From NCBI RefSeq assembly GCF_000422685.1, contig NZ_AUGN01000012.1, positions 1 to 64,000 of the forward strand: 64,000 nt of DNA, written 5' to 3'. The translations under genes and the position numbers were made by a program. This document shows, in pieces, positions 35,338 to 42,812 of this stretch. Below the pieces are notes generated by a model, which saw only the letters and a list, made by a program, of their open reading frames with translations, had not been told where the DNA came from and made no database searches. Source of the stretch: Flavobacterium gelidilacus DSM 15343 (GTDB lineage Bacteria > Bacteroidota > Bacteroidia > Flavobacteriales > Flavobacteriaceae). Position 1 is the stretch's first letter. Each line of letters opens with the position of its first letter.

Positions 35338-36717
35338 ATGCTCAATCCAACCCAAATAAAATCAATAATAGCTTCTGGAGAAGGCTACAATGCCGAATTC
35401 AAAGTCAGTATTCCAAGTAATGTAAAAGGAATTACAGAAGAAGTATGTGCTTTTGCTAATGCTTCTGGTGGTGTGGTTCTAATAGGTGTTGATGATGCAA
35501 ATAACATAAAAGGAGTAACGATAGATAATAGTAAACGTTCTGCTATACAAAATTCTATAAATGAAATATCTCCAACTTTAAAATGTGAGTTTTATAGTGT
35601 TGAGGTAGATGGTTTGAATATAGCAGTTATCGAAGTGCCATCAGGTCAAAATAAACCCTATGTTTTATCAGGGGCAATTTATGTACGTCAAGGTCCAAAT
35701 TCTCAAAAACTTACTACTGTTGAAGAAATGAGAGACTTTTTTCAACAAGCAGACAAAATTTATTTTGATGATGCTATTTGTAAAGAGGCAGCTATAAACG
35801 AAGATATTGCAAAAGAAAATATCAAAACATTTAGGTTTGAAGCAGGATTAGTCAATGCAACATCAGATGAACAATTGTTTGCCAATCTTAAGCTAGTAAC
35901 AAATGATAATCAATTAAAAAACGGAACTGTTTTATTTTTCGGAAGCACTCCAGAAAAGTTTTTTGATAAAGCAGTAATTCGTTGTGTAGCTTTTGATGGT
36001 ATCGATAAACGTTACATTATAGATGATAAAATAATGACCGGTACACTGTACCAACAATATCAAAAAAGTATGATTTGGATAAAATCAAAGCTTAATGTAA
36101 GATATGATATTGAAGGAGAAGGTGGCAAATCAAGAAAAGAATTATGGGAAATACCAGAAATAGCTTTTAAAGAAATTATTATCAATTCATTAGCACATAG
36201 AGATTATTACGATAAAGGTGCTAGAATAACTATTGAAGTTTTTAATGATCGTGTCGAAATATCTAATCCTGGTGGTTTAGTAAGTGCTGTACCAAAAAGT
36301 GAATTTGGAAAAAGAAGTGCGAGTAGAAATCCTTTAATTTTTGGTTTATTTGAAAGAATGCGTTTAGTAGAGCAAATTGGTTCTGGTATTGCTCGTATTC
36401 GTGATGTAATGAAAGATGAAGGTTTAACACCACCAGAATTCAGTATTGACGGAATGTTTACAGTTACACTACAAAGGCCATTTGATTTTGCAATGTGGGT
36501 AGAAAACTGGGTAGAAAAACTAACTGAAAATAGAGTTAAAATTCTTAAAGAAGTAAATAATAATCATAAAGTAACTAAAAAAGAATTAGAACAATTTGTG
36601 GGCTTAAGTGCCTCAGCCATTGACAATAATATAGATGTTCTAAAAGATTTAGGATTACTAACTAGAGAAGGAAGTGATAAAGGTGGTTATTGGAAAATCA
36701 ATCCAATTTTGCCATAA
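35338..36717 (+). CDS. AlbA_2 (Schlafen-type) plus HATPase_c_4 regulator
   Basis: 459 aa. An N-terminal AlbA_2/Schlafen domain (EFKVSIPSNVKG ... FANASGGVVLIGVDD) is followed by the divergent ATPase-like region INSLAHRDYYDKGA ... ISNPGGL ... VEQIGSGIARI, and a C-terminal winged helix (NHKVTKKELEQFVGLSASAID). Such proteins are often annotated as RecG-like or transcriptional regulators. It lies 212 bp after the Avs-like gene, in the same orientation, with its own candidate promoter. It could be an independent regulator or a defence accessory gene. Confidence 0.8.
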   Translation: MLNPTQIKSIIASGEGYNAEFKVSIPSNVKGITEEVCAFANASGGVVLIGVDDANNIKGVTIDNSKRSAIQNSINEISPTLKCEFYSVEVDGLNIAVIEVPSGQNKPYVLSGAIYVRQGPNSQKLTTVEEMRDFFQQADKIYFDDAICKEAAINEDIAKENIKTFRFEAGLVNATSDEQLFANLKLVTNDNQLKNGTVLFFGSTPEKFFDKAVIRCVAFDGIDKRYIIDDKIMTGTLYQQYQKSMIWIKSKLNVRYDIEGEGGKSRKELWEIPEIAFKEIIINSLAHRDYYDKGARITIEVFNDRVEISNPGGLVSAVPKSEFGKRSASRNPLIFGLFERMRLVEQIGSGIARIRDVMKDEGLTPPEFSIDGMFTVTLQRPFDFAMWVENWVEKLTENRVKILKEVNNNHKVTKKELEQFVGLSASAIDNNIDVLKDLGLLTREGSDKGGYWKINPILP

Positions 36718-37125
36718 GTGGGTACAAAAGGTGGGTAGAAAAATAGTAAAAATTCATTATCTCATTCAGCTGCACAAAAATTGCTCCTAGCTTGTGCTGA
36801 TGAATATCAGTATCCAAATATTCCTAGCATCAACTCTTTGTTTGCTTCATTTCGCTAATTTCATTTTAAATAGAAAGAATATTTTTTCATTTGGTTGTAG
36901 AAAAGACGCTTAACACTCCAATTGCCACTCCTTCCCAACGCTCCTAAAAAAAGTACTGTCATGGTTTTTGTCCCATCGCACATCAAGCACTTTGCCTGTT
37001 GGCTAGAAATCTTTATTTAATAATGAAAATCCAATAAGCCATCAGTCAAAGAGCTTGCCCAACGCTCAAAACAAAAACACGTACGCTTCGCAACTCATGC
37101 CAGTAGTTTTTTCTCCCAAGCTTAG

Positions 37126-37207
37126 TTACATAATGTGGCATTATAGAGCATAAAGAAACCCTATCTTTCTATTGAAAATCCTTATGCTCTATAATAACAT
37201 TATGTAA
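37126..37207. repeat. Inverted repeat with 26-28-bp arms
   Basis: The left arm 37126-37153 starts TTACATAATGTGGC; the right arm 37182-37207 reads as its complement, with a two-base bulge and a substitution. The loop is 28 nt. It is the longest exact-ended palindrome in the region. Confidence 0.85.
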
Positions 37208-37232
37208 AAAAGCCGCTCCACCCAACGCTCGT

Positions 37233-37312
37233 GTGGTTTGCTCCAGGGCAACTTTTTGAGCAGCTCCCATCGCATCACCAAGCTACTCAAAAAACCACCC
37301 TTCGCAAACCAC
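37233..37312. repeat. Nested double inverted repeat
   Basis: The outer arms GTGGTTTGC (37233-37241) and GCAAACCAC (37304-37312) enclose the inner arms TTTTTGAGCAGCT (37253-37265) and AGCTACTCAAAAA (37281-37293), with one mismatch. The result is a long branched or stacked hairpin. Confidence 0.75.
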
Positions 37313-37420
37313 TTTCAATAATCCGTAGGATAACTTACATTAAGTGAAATAGTTATCATTCGCAGGAATTTTACAATTGTTTTATCAGCTTTGCGTAGAC
37401 ATCGGTAGTATTTACATTGT

Positions 37421-37496
37421 TTTTGTAGGTTCAAAAAATGGCTCAAAATCATAGTAAAATAGAAGAGAGGTAAAGCCATTTTTAGAACCCACAAAA
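37421..37496. repeat. Inverted repeat with 23-bp arms
   Basis: Arms at 37421-37443 (starting TTTTGTAGGTTC) and 37474-37496 pair over 23 positions with two mismatches, one of which could be G-U in RNA. The loop is 30 nt. Confidence 0.85.
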
Positions 37497-37559
37497 TCAA
37501 ATTACCCAGTATGCGTATTATTTTTCATTTGCCACAACTACAAGGTCCATTACTTTCAC

Positions 37560-37645
37560 AATAGCTGATGCCTTCCAATTCCAAAACCACAAATTACTGA
37601 ACACTAAAAACTGAACACTGAACACTAATAGTGGCATCAGCTATT
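37560..37645. repeat. Perfect 13-bp inverted repeat with 60-nt loop
   Basis: AATAGCTGATGCC (37560-37572) and GGCATCAGCTATT (37633-37645) are exact complements. The loop contains ACTGAACACT-type repeats that are common between Bacteroidota genes. Confidence 0.8.
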
Positions 37646-37861
37646 AATAAAAGCAATCAAAATAACTTCACTAAGCAAATCAAAAAATAGCACCCATACT
37701 TGCGCTACTGCACCATCGCACTAGGCAGGTTAATGCATTGTTTTTTGTCAATGCTTCCCATTTTCACAACAACTTTCGTTTTCACTAATCACTTCTCACA
37801 ATTCATTCACAAAAAAGCATTCACAAAAATCAAATCCAAAAACAAAGAGTGTAAAATTTCA

Positions 37862-37913
37862 AAACAGGATAAAACCATCCCTATTGATTTAAAAATTGTT
37901 TTTTATCCTGTTT
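37862..37913. repeat. Perfect 13-bp inverted repeat
   Basis: AAACAGGATAAAA (37862-37874) pairs exactly with TTTTATCCTGTTT (37901-37913) around a 26-nt loop. Confidence 0.8.
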
Positions 37914-38071
37914 CAAAATCCCACACCCTTTCAAGAACCATACAATTCCAAAACACATTCATCGGTTCATCAAACCAAAAAATCCATTTCCAAAACAAAC
38001 CCTAGATTGAAGAGGAAATTTCAAAAAAAATAAAGAAAAAAAAAGAAAACAAATTTTTGTTCCAGGTTTAC

Positions 38072-38155
38072 AAAAAAGCAAGTTCAAGCCCTACGGGTTT
38101 TGGAAAAAATCTCCACCCATTCGGGTAGTATTTTTTCAAAAAAACTTGCTTTTTT
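38072..38155. repeat. Multi-stem structured element before the DUF6943-like gene
   Basis: The outer arms AAAAAAGCAAGTT (38072-38084) and AACTTGCTTTTTT (38143-38155) are exact. Inside are an 8-bp stem GAAAAAAT/ATTTTTTC and two small hairpins with CCC/GGG stems (CCCTACGGG and ACCCATTCGGGT). Nested closed stems of this kind suggest a folded RNA or single-stranded DNA structure. Confidence 0.7.
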
Positions 38156-38303
38156 GAAACCCTCCACATAACGAGACGGCTTTCTTTTTTTTCCTTTTTT
38201 CTTTTGAAAAGTTTTAAAAAGCCAACCGTGAGATGAAAAACCGCCTTTCAAAAGAAAAACCTGCGAAAAATTGAAAATATCCCTAATTTTTAATTTCAAA
38301 ACC

Positions 38304-38726
38304 ATGCAAAATTTCATCATCAAAACCCACCAAAAAGACACGATTTACTCGAAACCTCACTTATTCATCTTAAACAAAGGATTAAACAGTGGTAAGCCTC
38401 AAAAAGAGCCATTTACAAACAGTTTTGTATTGCTTTTTCAAACCGAAGAAGATTGCGAAAACCTTTATTTTGTTGCGTTCAGTTTATGGAAAACAAAATT
38501 CTGGCATCAATTTCTAATTGGTTCTGTAATTCCATTTTTACGTTTGTCAGATTTCAAGAAAGAATTCTTCATAAAATCAAAATCCATGATGCAAGAACAT
38601 GAAGCTCATGTAAAACATATTGCAGCTCTAAAAGTATTAGAACAACAAGAAAAACACTTTCACGACAACATCAACCTCATAAACGATATGAGAAGAGTAA
38701 TTTTATATCGTTATTGTAACAAATAA
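38304..38726 (+). CDS. DUF6943-like conserved element protein
   Basis: 140 aa from ATG 38304; the track-length frame from 38271 adds 11 residues lacking conservation. The start MQNFIIKTHQKDTIYSKPHL and the segment LNKGLNSGKPQ ... LWKTKFWHQFLIGSVIPFL match, from memory, a small Flavobacteriia family (DUF6943) carried on integrative elements. It is soluble, with Trp/Phe-rich hydrophobic patches. Function unknown. It faces the minus-strand end module and they share the terminator hairpin between them. Confidence 0.7.
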   Translation: MQNFIIKTHQKDTIYSKPHLFILNKGLNSGKPQKEPFTNSFVLLFQTEEDCENLYFVAFSLWKTKFWHQFLIGSVIPFLRLSDFKKEFFIKSKSMMQEHEAHVKHIAALKVLEQQEKHFHDNINLINDMRRVILYRYCNK

Positions 38727-38753
38727 AAAAAAGCCAGGTCTTACGACTTGGCT
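38725..38753 (-). terminator. Terminator between converging genes
   Basis: The stem AGCCAGGTC/GACTTGGCT (one G-U) with loop TTAC is flanked on its left by eight A residues, so on the minus strand it ends in a T run. It suits termination of the minus-strand end module and, more weakly, of the DUF6943-like gene from the other side. Confidence 0.8.
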
Positions 38754-38795
38754 TCATTTTGTTTAACCCAAAGGTCACCACAACTAGAGTTAAAC

Positions 38796-38972
38796 TTATT
38801 TTTTGCGCTTCTTTTGTAGGCTTTTAAGCAGTAACGAAATCATAAAACTAACAATTGCTCCAACAGTTGCTAAAACAATAGTTCTTGCAATATCTTCTGA
38901 ATTAATATTTGGTACTATACTTAAAAATGTGCCACCAGCAGTTCCCATTAAAGTATGGTTATTCGCTGTCAT
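38796..38972 (-). CDS. 58-aa small membrane protein of the end module
   Basis: Minus-strand ATG at 38972, stop at 38796. The product begins MTANNHTLMGTAGGTFLS, has one strong hydrophobic helix (TIVLATVGAIVSFMISLLL) and ends in a basic KKRKK tail. It overlaps the stop of the 71-aa gene by 14 bp, implying translational coupling. Size and topology resemble small phage holin-like proteins, but no motif proves it. I judge the plus-strand frame here (38803-39075) to be its shadow. Confidence 0.7.
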   Translation of the reverse strand: MTANNHTLMGTAGGTFLSIVPNINSEDIARTIVLATVGAIVSFMISLLLKSLQKKRKK

Positions 38973-39174
38973 CAGTTGTAGTAAGCTGACTTGTTGCAGT
39001 CAAAACTCCTCCAGCAAGTGCCAAATAACCACCAATAGTTGTAACAAGTACTGGCAAGGCAATTGGAGCTGCTAAAATTGTTCCACCAACAGCAGCCAAA
39101 GCTAAACCAACATTTCGAAGCACTTTAAAAAACTTTGGAGTAGGAGCTGAAGCTCTATTTAATATCTTTTTCAT
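38959..39174 (-). CDS. 71-aa small membrane protein of the end module
   Basis: A basic N-terminus (MKKILNRASAPTPKFFKVLR) is followed by two Ala/Gly/Val-rich hydrophobic segments. It lies 10 bp downstream of the DUF5675 gene on the minus strand and overlaps the 58-aa gene. Phage-like accessory proteins with this pattern commonly follow DUF5675. Function unknown. Confidence 0.7.
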   Translation of the reverse strand: MKKILNRASAPTPKFFKVLRNVGLALAAVGGTILAAPIALPVLVTTIGGYLALAGGVLTATSQLTTTDDSE

Positions 39175-39184
39175 TTTAAATAAT

Positions 39185-39580
39185 TTAAGATGTAATTAAT
39201 AATTCTACACTTTCTTTTTTGTCTAAAATTGGATAAACCAATGTTTTAAGCTTTTCAAAAGCTTTTCTTGACATTAGTCCTAATCCTGGACCAGAAAGTT
39301 TAGTAACCGGAGCAATACAACCATTTAACTCTTTCAAAGCATTATTAGCAGGATGAAATAAAATCAGACTTCGATTTTGAACATCAACCACTTCTAAATG
39401 CCATTTGAATTTTGGACTATACCGCTTTCTAATAAAATATTTCCCTTCCGGAATACAAGAAACTCTCTTTTCATTATTCTTCCAAGGCAATTCAATTGTA
39501 TAACAGATGAATTTACCATCACATTCGAGTTTTCCATTTGTTCCTTCAGGGAAATAAGTTCTAGTTAAATTAATAACCAT
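39185..39580 (-). CDS. DUF5675-family protein
   Basis: 131 aa. The motifs TYFPEGTNGKLECDGKFICYTIELPW ... RVSCIPEGKYFIRKR ... LILFHPANNALKELNGCIAP fit DUF5675, a beta-rich family found in phages and elements and structurally suspected to be L,D-transpeptidase/peptidoglycan related (the H ... N-G-C-I-A-P segment resembles such an active site). The start codon overlaps the stop of the 252-aa gene at position 39580. Role in the element is unknown. Confidence 0.8.
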   Translation of the reverse strand: MVINLTRTYFPEGTNGKLECDGKFICYTIELPWKNNEKRVSCIPEGKYFIRKRYSPKFKWHLEVVDVQNRSLILFHPANNALKELNGCIAPVTKLSGPGLGLMSRKAFEKLKTLVYPILDKKESVELLITS

Positions 39581-40338
39581 TACACACCACCATCAACTTT
39601 CGCAAGAGACAACGGATTAAAAGCACCATTTTTCAATGGGTACATTTGTCCATTAATTTCTTGATAAAATTCAACTCCAACAGCTAAAAACAATGGTTTT
39701 GTACTTGCAGGAGTAACCGCATTTACTTGGTTAATAGCTGCAGTTGCTGTATTATCCCAAGGTAAAATAGCAGTTTCAGAACTAGAAACTACAAAAGTTT
39801 CAGTTTCAAAATCCACTTCTGCACCACCAGAAATAATTTTAAAGTGTGTTGTTCCACTTGGAGCAGCAATCATATTGGCAGGAATAAATGATACTAAATC
39901 CACTTTAATTTCACCAGCAACACGGTCAATAGTAGCAACAAACGGAGCAAACAAAGAAGTTCCAAGTTTCCCACGAATATTGAATTCAAAACCGAACAAA
40001 AGTTCAGCTTCACCATCAATAACGTTTCTTAAACCTCTATCACTTACCAAATCCGCTTGAATAACCTTAACCATTCTTTGCGTCAAACGACTAACCATTC
40101 TGCCATCTGCAGAATTCAACAACAATGGTCTAAAAGCAGTTCTTAAAAGCTTTCCAGCTTTTCCAGCTCTACCAAACTCAGCTCCATTCTCTCGCGTTCT
40201 TTGAAACGCAGGATCGCTTGCAATTCTACTAGCTTCAATACCACCTTTCTCACGAGCCAAGTGGCCATCTTGCGTTTTATAAAAAGTAATATCTCCGATA
40301 GTACCTTTTAATTTAATTATGCCTTTCTGTCTAGCCAT
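39580..40338 (-). CDS. Conserved 252-aa-family protein of element end, element B copy
   Basis: 252 aa starting MARQKGIIKLKGTIGDITFY. It is the first gene of the four-gene minus-strand end module and the close paralogue of 1-752. The N-terminal half is basic and helical (RTRENGAEFGRAGKAGK, LTQRMVKVIQADLVSDR); the C-terminal half is beta-rich (GTTHFKIISGGAEVDFET). No membrane or secretion signal. Function unknown; strong conservation between elements shows it matters to them. Confidence 0.85.
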   Translation of the reverse strand: MARQKGIIKLKGTIGDITFYKTQDGHLAREKGGIEASRIASDPAFQRTRENGAEFGRAGKAGKLLRTAFRPLLLNSADGRMVSRLTQRMVKVIQADLVSDRGLRNVIDGEAELLFGFEFNIRGKLGTSLFAPFVATIDRVAGEIKVDLVSFIPANMIAAPSGTTHFKIISGGAEVDFETETFVVSSSETAILPWDNTATAAINQVNAVTPASTKPLFLAVGVEFYQEINGQMYPLKNGAFNPLSLAKVDGGV

Positions 40339-40604
40339 AACTTCAAATTTTTAATTAAACATTCAGTTAAATCTCTTTCATTCTATCAATAAGTTGCAAC
40401 CACATTTTGAATGATTTAAACAAAGTTTACAAAGCATTAATCAAAAAAAGAAATAACGAGTGTACGATATGTCCAAAAAAGGCTAAAGTGTCCAACAAAA
40501 GACAAAAAAGAGGATTCTAATTAATTAAAAAATATTACTAAATTGCAGAACAAATAAAACGACTTTGAAGTAAGTCAACGCTATACCAAAGGCATAGATA
40601 AAGT

Positions 40605-40808
40605 ATGAAATTGCAATTTAAAAGAATTTGCATCTATCCAAAAGACATACAACGTATCACAGGCAAGAGTTATAGACAAAGTGCTAGAATGTTAAAGACG
40701 ATAAAATTAAGCTATGAAAAGCAAGATAATGAGCTATTAACAATCGATGAGTTTTGTCAATACACTGGATTGAAAAGTGAACAAGTAGAACCTTTAATTT
40801 TTGGGTAA
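40605..40808 (+). CDS. 67-aa putative DNA-binding protein, element B copy
   Basis: Paralogue of 1062-1265 with the identical core IYPKDIQRITGKSYRQS and a similar C-terminus (TIDEFCQYTGLKSEQVEPLI). Same place: divergent from the 252-aa gene and about 230 bp before the next att core. It is a candidate recombination directionality factor by size, fold and position. Confidence 0.72.
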   Translation: MKLQFKRICIYPKDIQRITGKSYRQSARMLKTIKLSYEKQDNELLTIDEFCQYTGLKSEQVEPLIFG

Positions 40809-40959
40809 GATTTATACCTTAATAAGAAAATAAATTTTACTTATTCATACTTTCAACCAGTTTAAAAACTAGTTCATTTTTTGGTCTTGATGCTTAAATA
40901 TTCAAACAATTATGCTTATCTTTGAGTACTTTGAATTTAAGATAATTGTATCCCTATAA

Positions 40960-41008
40960 CGAGGAGTCAGTCGAGGAGTCACTTAAATAAAATACTTTGC
41001 GAAGTATT
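40960..41008. repeat. Arm-type repeats and hairpin, right end of element B
   Basis: CGAGGAGTCA occurs at 40960 and 40972, 12 bp apart. A perfect hairpin AATACTT-TGCG-AAGTATT follows at 40991-41008. The repeats end about 61 bp before the att core, as in element A, but have a different sequence. Confidence 0.55.
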
Positions 41009-41041
41009 GATTTTATTGACATTTTTTGTTATCAACAAGAA

Positions 41042-41055
41042 CCTCTTTCTCCGCG
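41042..41055 (+). other. Attachment-site core, tRNA-Ser 3'-end-like (junction B/C)
   Basis: CCTCTTTCTCCGCG, identical to 1499-1512. The sequence to its left differs from the junction A/B copy, showing that only the core is shared. No intact tRNA is present here. Confidence 0.78.
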
Positions 41056-41077
41056 GAGTTAATCTCAAAACAAATCA

Positions 41078-41111
41078 AAACGCTGTAAAACATATGTTCT
41101 ACAGCGTTTTT
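41078..41111 (+). terminator. Intrinsic terminator just inside left end of element C
   Basis: AACGCTGTA and TACAGCGTT pair around an inner AT-rich loop and are followed by a T run. Same position relative to the core as the element B terminator, but unrelated in sequence. Confidence 0.85.
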
Positions 41112-41156
41112 GCTTTGGTAGCTATAGCAATAAAGTTCATAAAATAGTATTTCATC

Positions 41157-41202
41157 AGTGACCTATTTAGTGACCTAATTTTTTTTTCAAAAATGGGTCA
41201 CT
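41157..41202. repeat. Arm-type repeats, left end of element C
   Basis: AGTGACCT at 41157 and 41169 (12 bp apart) and the inverted copy GGGTCACT at 41195-41202. Same geometry as element B, but GGGTCACT in place of GGWGTCACT. Confidence 0.55.
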
Positions 41203-41303
41203 AAAACTTACTGAAACACTTGTTTAACAAGCAGTTCATCTTTTGAACATCTTGTTTCAAGTACTTTTTAAATATAATTTTATCAACAAAAAAAGTTACC
41301 ACC

Positions 41304-42545
41304 ATGAACAAAACATTCAACCTGCTTTTCTTTATCAAGAAAAACAAAATCAAATCAGACGGAACTGCTCCAATTTATTTAAGAATAACAATCGACGGAG
41401 TACCCAAAGAAATTTCAAGCAAAAGAAGCATCCATCCAATTAAATGGGATAACAAACTTCAAAAAGTAAGCGGAACCTCTTTTGAAGTCAAATCTTTAAA
41501 TGCGTATTTAAAAACTTTAGAGCAACAAGTTTATGAAGCTCATCATGAAATTTTAAAAGACAAAGAGTCAGCAACAGCATCTACAATTAAAGCTAAACTA
41601 CAAGGAACAGATAAACCAATTAGATATCTTGTGCCTATCTTCCAAGATCATAACAATAAGATTAAGCAACTCGTAGGTAAAGAATATGCACCTGGAACAT
41701 TAGAACGATATACCACTTCATTGAAGCATACAAAAGAGTTTATGAAATGGAAATACAACATAAACGATATTGATATTACTAAAATTGACCATGCATTTGT
41801 GACAGATTATGAATTCTGGCTAAGAAGTGTTAGAAATTGTAATAATAATACAGCGGTCAAATACATTAAAAACTTTAGTAAAATAATTAAAATATGCATT
41901 GCTAATGATTGGCTTGATAAAAACCCATTTGCAAACTATAAAGCTAAGGTTAAGGAGGTGGAACGTGTATATTTAACTGAAGCGGAAATCCAAAGTATAA
42001 TTGAAAAGGATTTTAAAAATGAGAGATTGTCTTTAGTTAGAGATATATTCCTTTTTAGCTGCTTTACTGGATTGGCTTATGTAGATGTCAAAAACCTAAC
42101 AACATCACATATAAGTTTTGGTATTGATGGTGAGAAGTGGATTTTTACACATAGACAGAAAACCGAAAGTGCTTCTAAAATTCCGATTCTTCCAGTAACG
42201 CAAATGATAATTGATAAATATGCAGATAATCCAAAATGTATAAATGAAGATAAAGTATTTCCAATTTTATCTAATCAAAAAATGAATGCATACTTAAAGG
42301 AAATTGCTGGTATTTGTAAAATTAATAAAGAATTGACCTTTCACATTGCCAGACATACTTTTGCAACTACTGTAACACTTACAAACGGTGTTCCAATTGA
42401 GAGTGTTAGTAAAATGCTTGGACATAAAAACCTGAGAACTACACAGCACTATGCTAAAGTGCTCGATAGAAAAGTAAGTGATGATATGAAGATTTTAAAA
42501 AATAAATTTAATATGAATGGTAAGGCAGCAGCTCAAGTAAGTTAG
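41304..42545 (+). CDS. int: Tyrosine recombinase (integrase) of element C
   Basis: 413 aa. The core-binding and catalytic domains (from about residue 108) nearly match the element B integrase, including TGLAYVD, HRQKTES, HIARHTFAT, LGHKNLRTTQHY and the nucleophile Tyr. Residues 1-107 (arm-binding domain) agree at only about a third of positions. This split supports recognition of the same core site but different arm sites. It points into element C from the shared att. Confidence 0.95.
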   Translation: MNKTFNLLFFIKKNKIKSDGTAPIYLRITIDGVPKEISSKRSIHPIKWDNKLQKVSGTSFEVKSLNAYLKTLEQQVYEAHHEILKDKESATASTIKAKLQGTDKPIRYLVPIFQDHNNKIKQLVGKEYAPGTLERYTTSLKHTKEFMKWKYNINDIDITKIDHAFVTDYEFWLRSVRNCNNNTAVKYIKNFSKIIKICIANDWLDKNPFANYKAKVKEVERVYLTEAEIQSIIEKDFKNERLSLVRDIFLFSCFTGLAYVDVKNLTTSHISFGIDGEKWIFTHRQKTESASKIPILPVTQMIIDKYADNPKCINEDKVFPILSNQKMNAYLKEIAGICKINKELTFHIARHTFATTVTLTNGVPIESVSKMLGHKNLRTTQHYAKVLDRKVSDDMKILKNKFNMNGKAAAQVS

Positions 42546-42566
42546 TATATTATAATTTTAATAAGT

Positions 42567-42602
42567 GGGGTAAATTTTAAATAAAGTTTACCCCTTTTTT
42601 TG
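42567..42602 (+). terminator. Terminator after element C integrase
   Basis: GGGGTAAA (42567-42574) and TTTACCCC (42587-42594) pair exactly and are followed by seven T. It ends the integrase transcript 22 bp after its stop. Confidence 0.9.
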
Positions 42603-42812
42603 TACTTAATCAATTAGGTTCTATTTAGTTGTCAATTACTATTTTCTTAAATCTTTAAATAGTTTTTACATAAATTCATTTTGTAGTAAAATATTCATAA
42701 AAATTTATATTTTTAGCACCGTTTATGTAGCTTAAATAATACATGTGATTCAATAATTATATTTTCATAATTATAATAATTTAAAAAATTAATTGTCAGT
42801 GTTTTAAATAGT

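Larger units (their letters stand above)
36718..38303. other. 1.6-kb gene-poor region packed with long inverted repeats
   Basis: No credible gene is seen. Instead there are at least six long imperfect or perfect inverted repeats (listed separately). The motif CCCAACGCTC recurs three times (near 36932, 37058 and 37220), and CCCATCGCA twice (near 36971 and 37267). It also contains a short ACTGAACACT repeat string near 37600. The density of structure suggests a functional non-coding zone such as an origin, transfer origin, packaging site or structured RNA cluster. Confidence 0.65.
1499..41055 (+). mobile_element. Integrative element B (complete, about 39.5 kb)
   Basis: The element is bounded by two identical 14-bp att cores and has its integrase immediately inside the left end. 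The backbone is integrase, RteC-like, HTH, DnaD-like and DnaC-like genes, then DUF6943-like and minus-strand end-module genes, with metal resistance and defence-like cargo in two slots. It lacks any relaxase, VirB/Tra secretion gene or phage head/tail gene that I can recognise. It may be mobilised in trans, be a satellite, or move by excision and natural uptake; the sequence does not decide. Confidence 0.75.

Noticed and set aside
37700..38005. 101-codon plus-strand frame in the inverted-repeat region
   Set aside because: It spans the 37862-37913 palindrome, has atypical composition and no domain pattern.
38084..38341. 85-codon minus-strand frame overlapping the DUF6943-like gene
   Set aside because: It reads through the multi-stem structure and the start of a better-supported plus-strand gene.
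38803..39075. 90-codon plus-strand frame
   Set aside because: It is the shadow of the 58-aa and 71-aa minus-strand membrane protein genes, which have better starts, coupling and composition.
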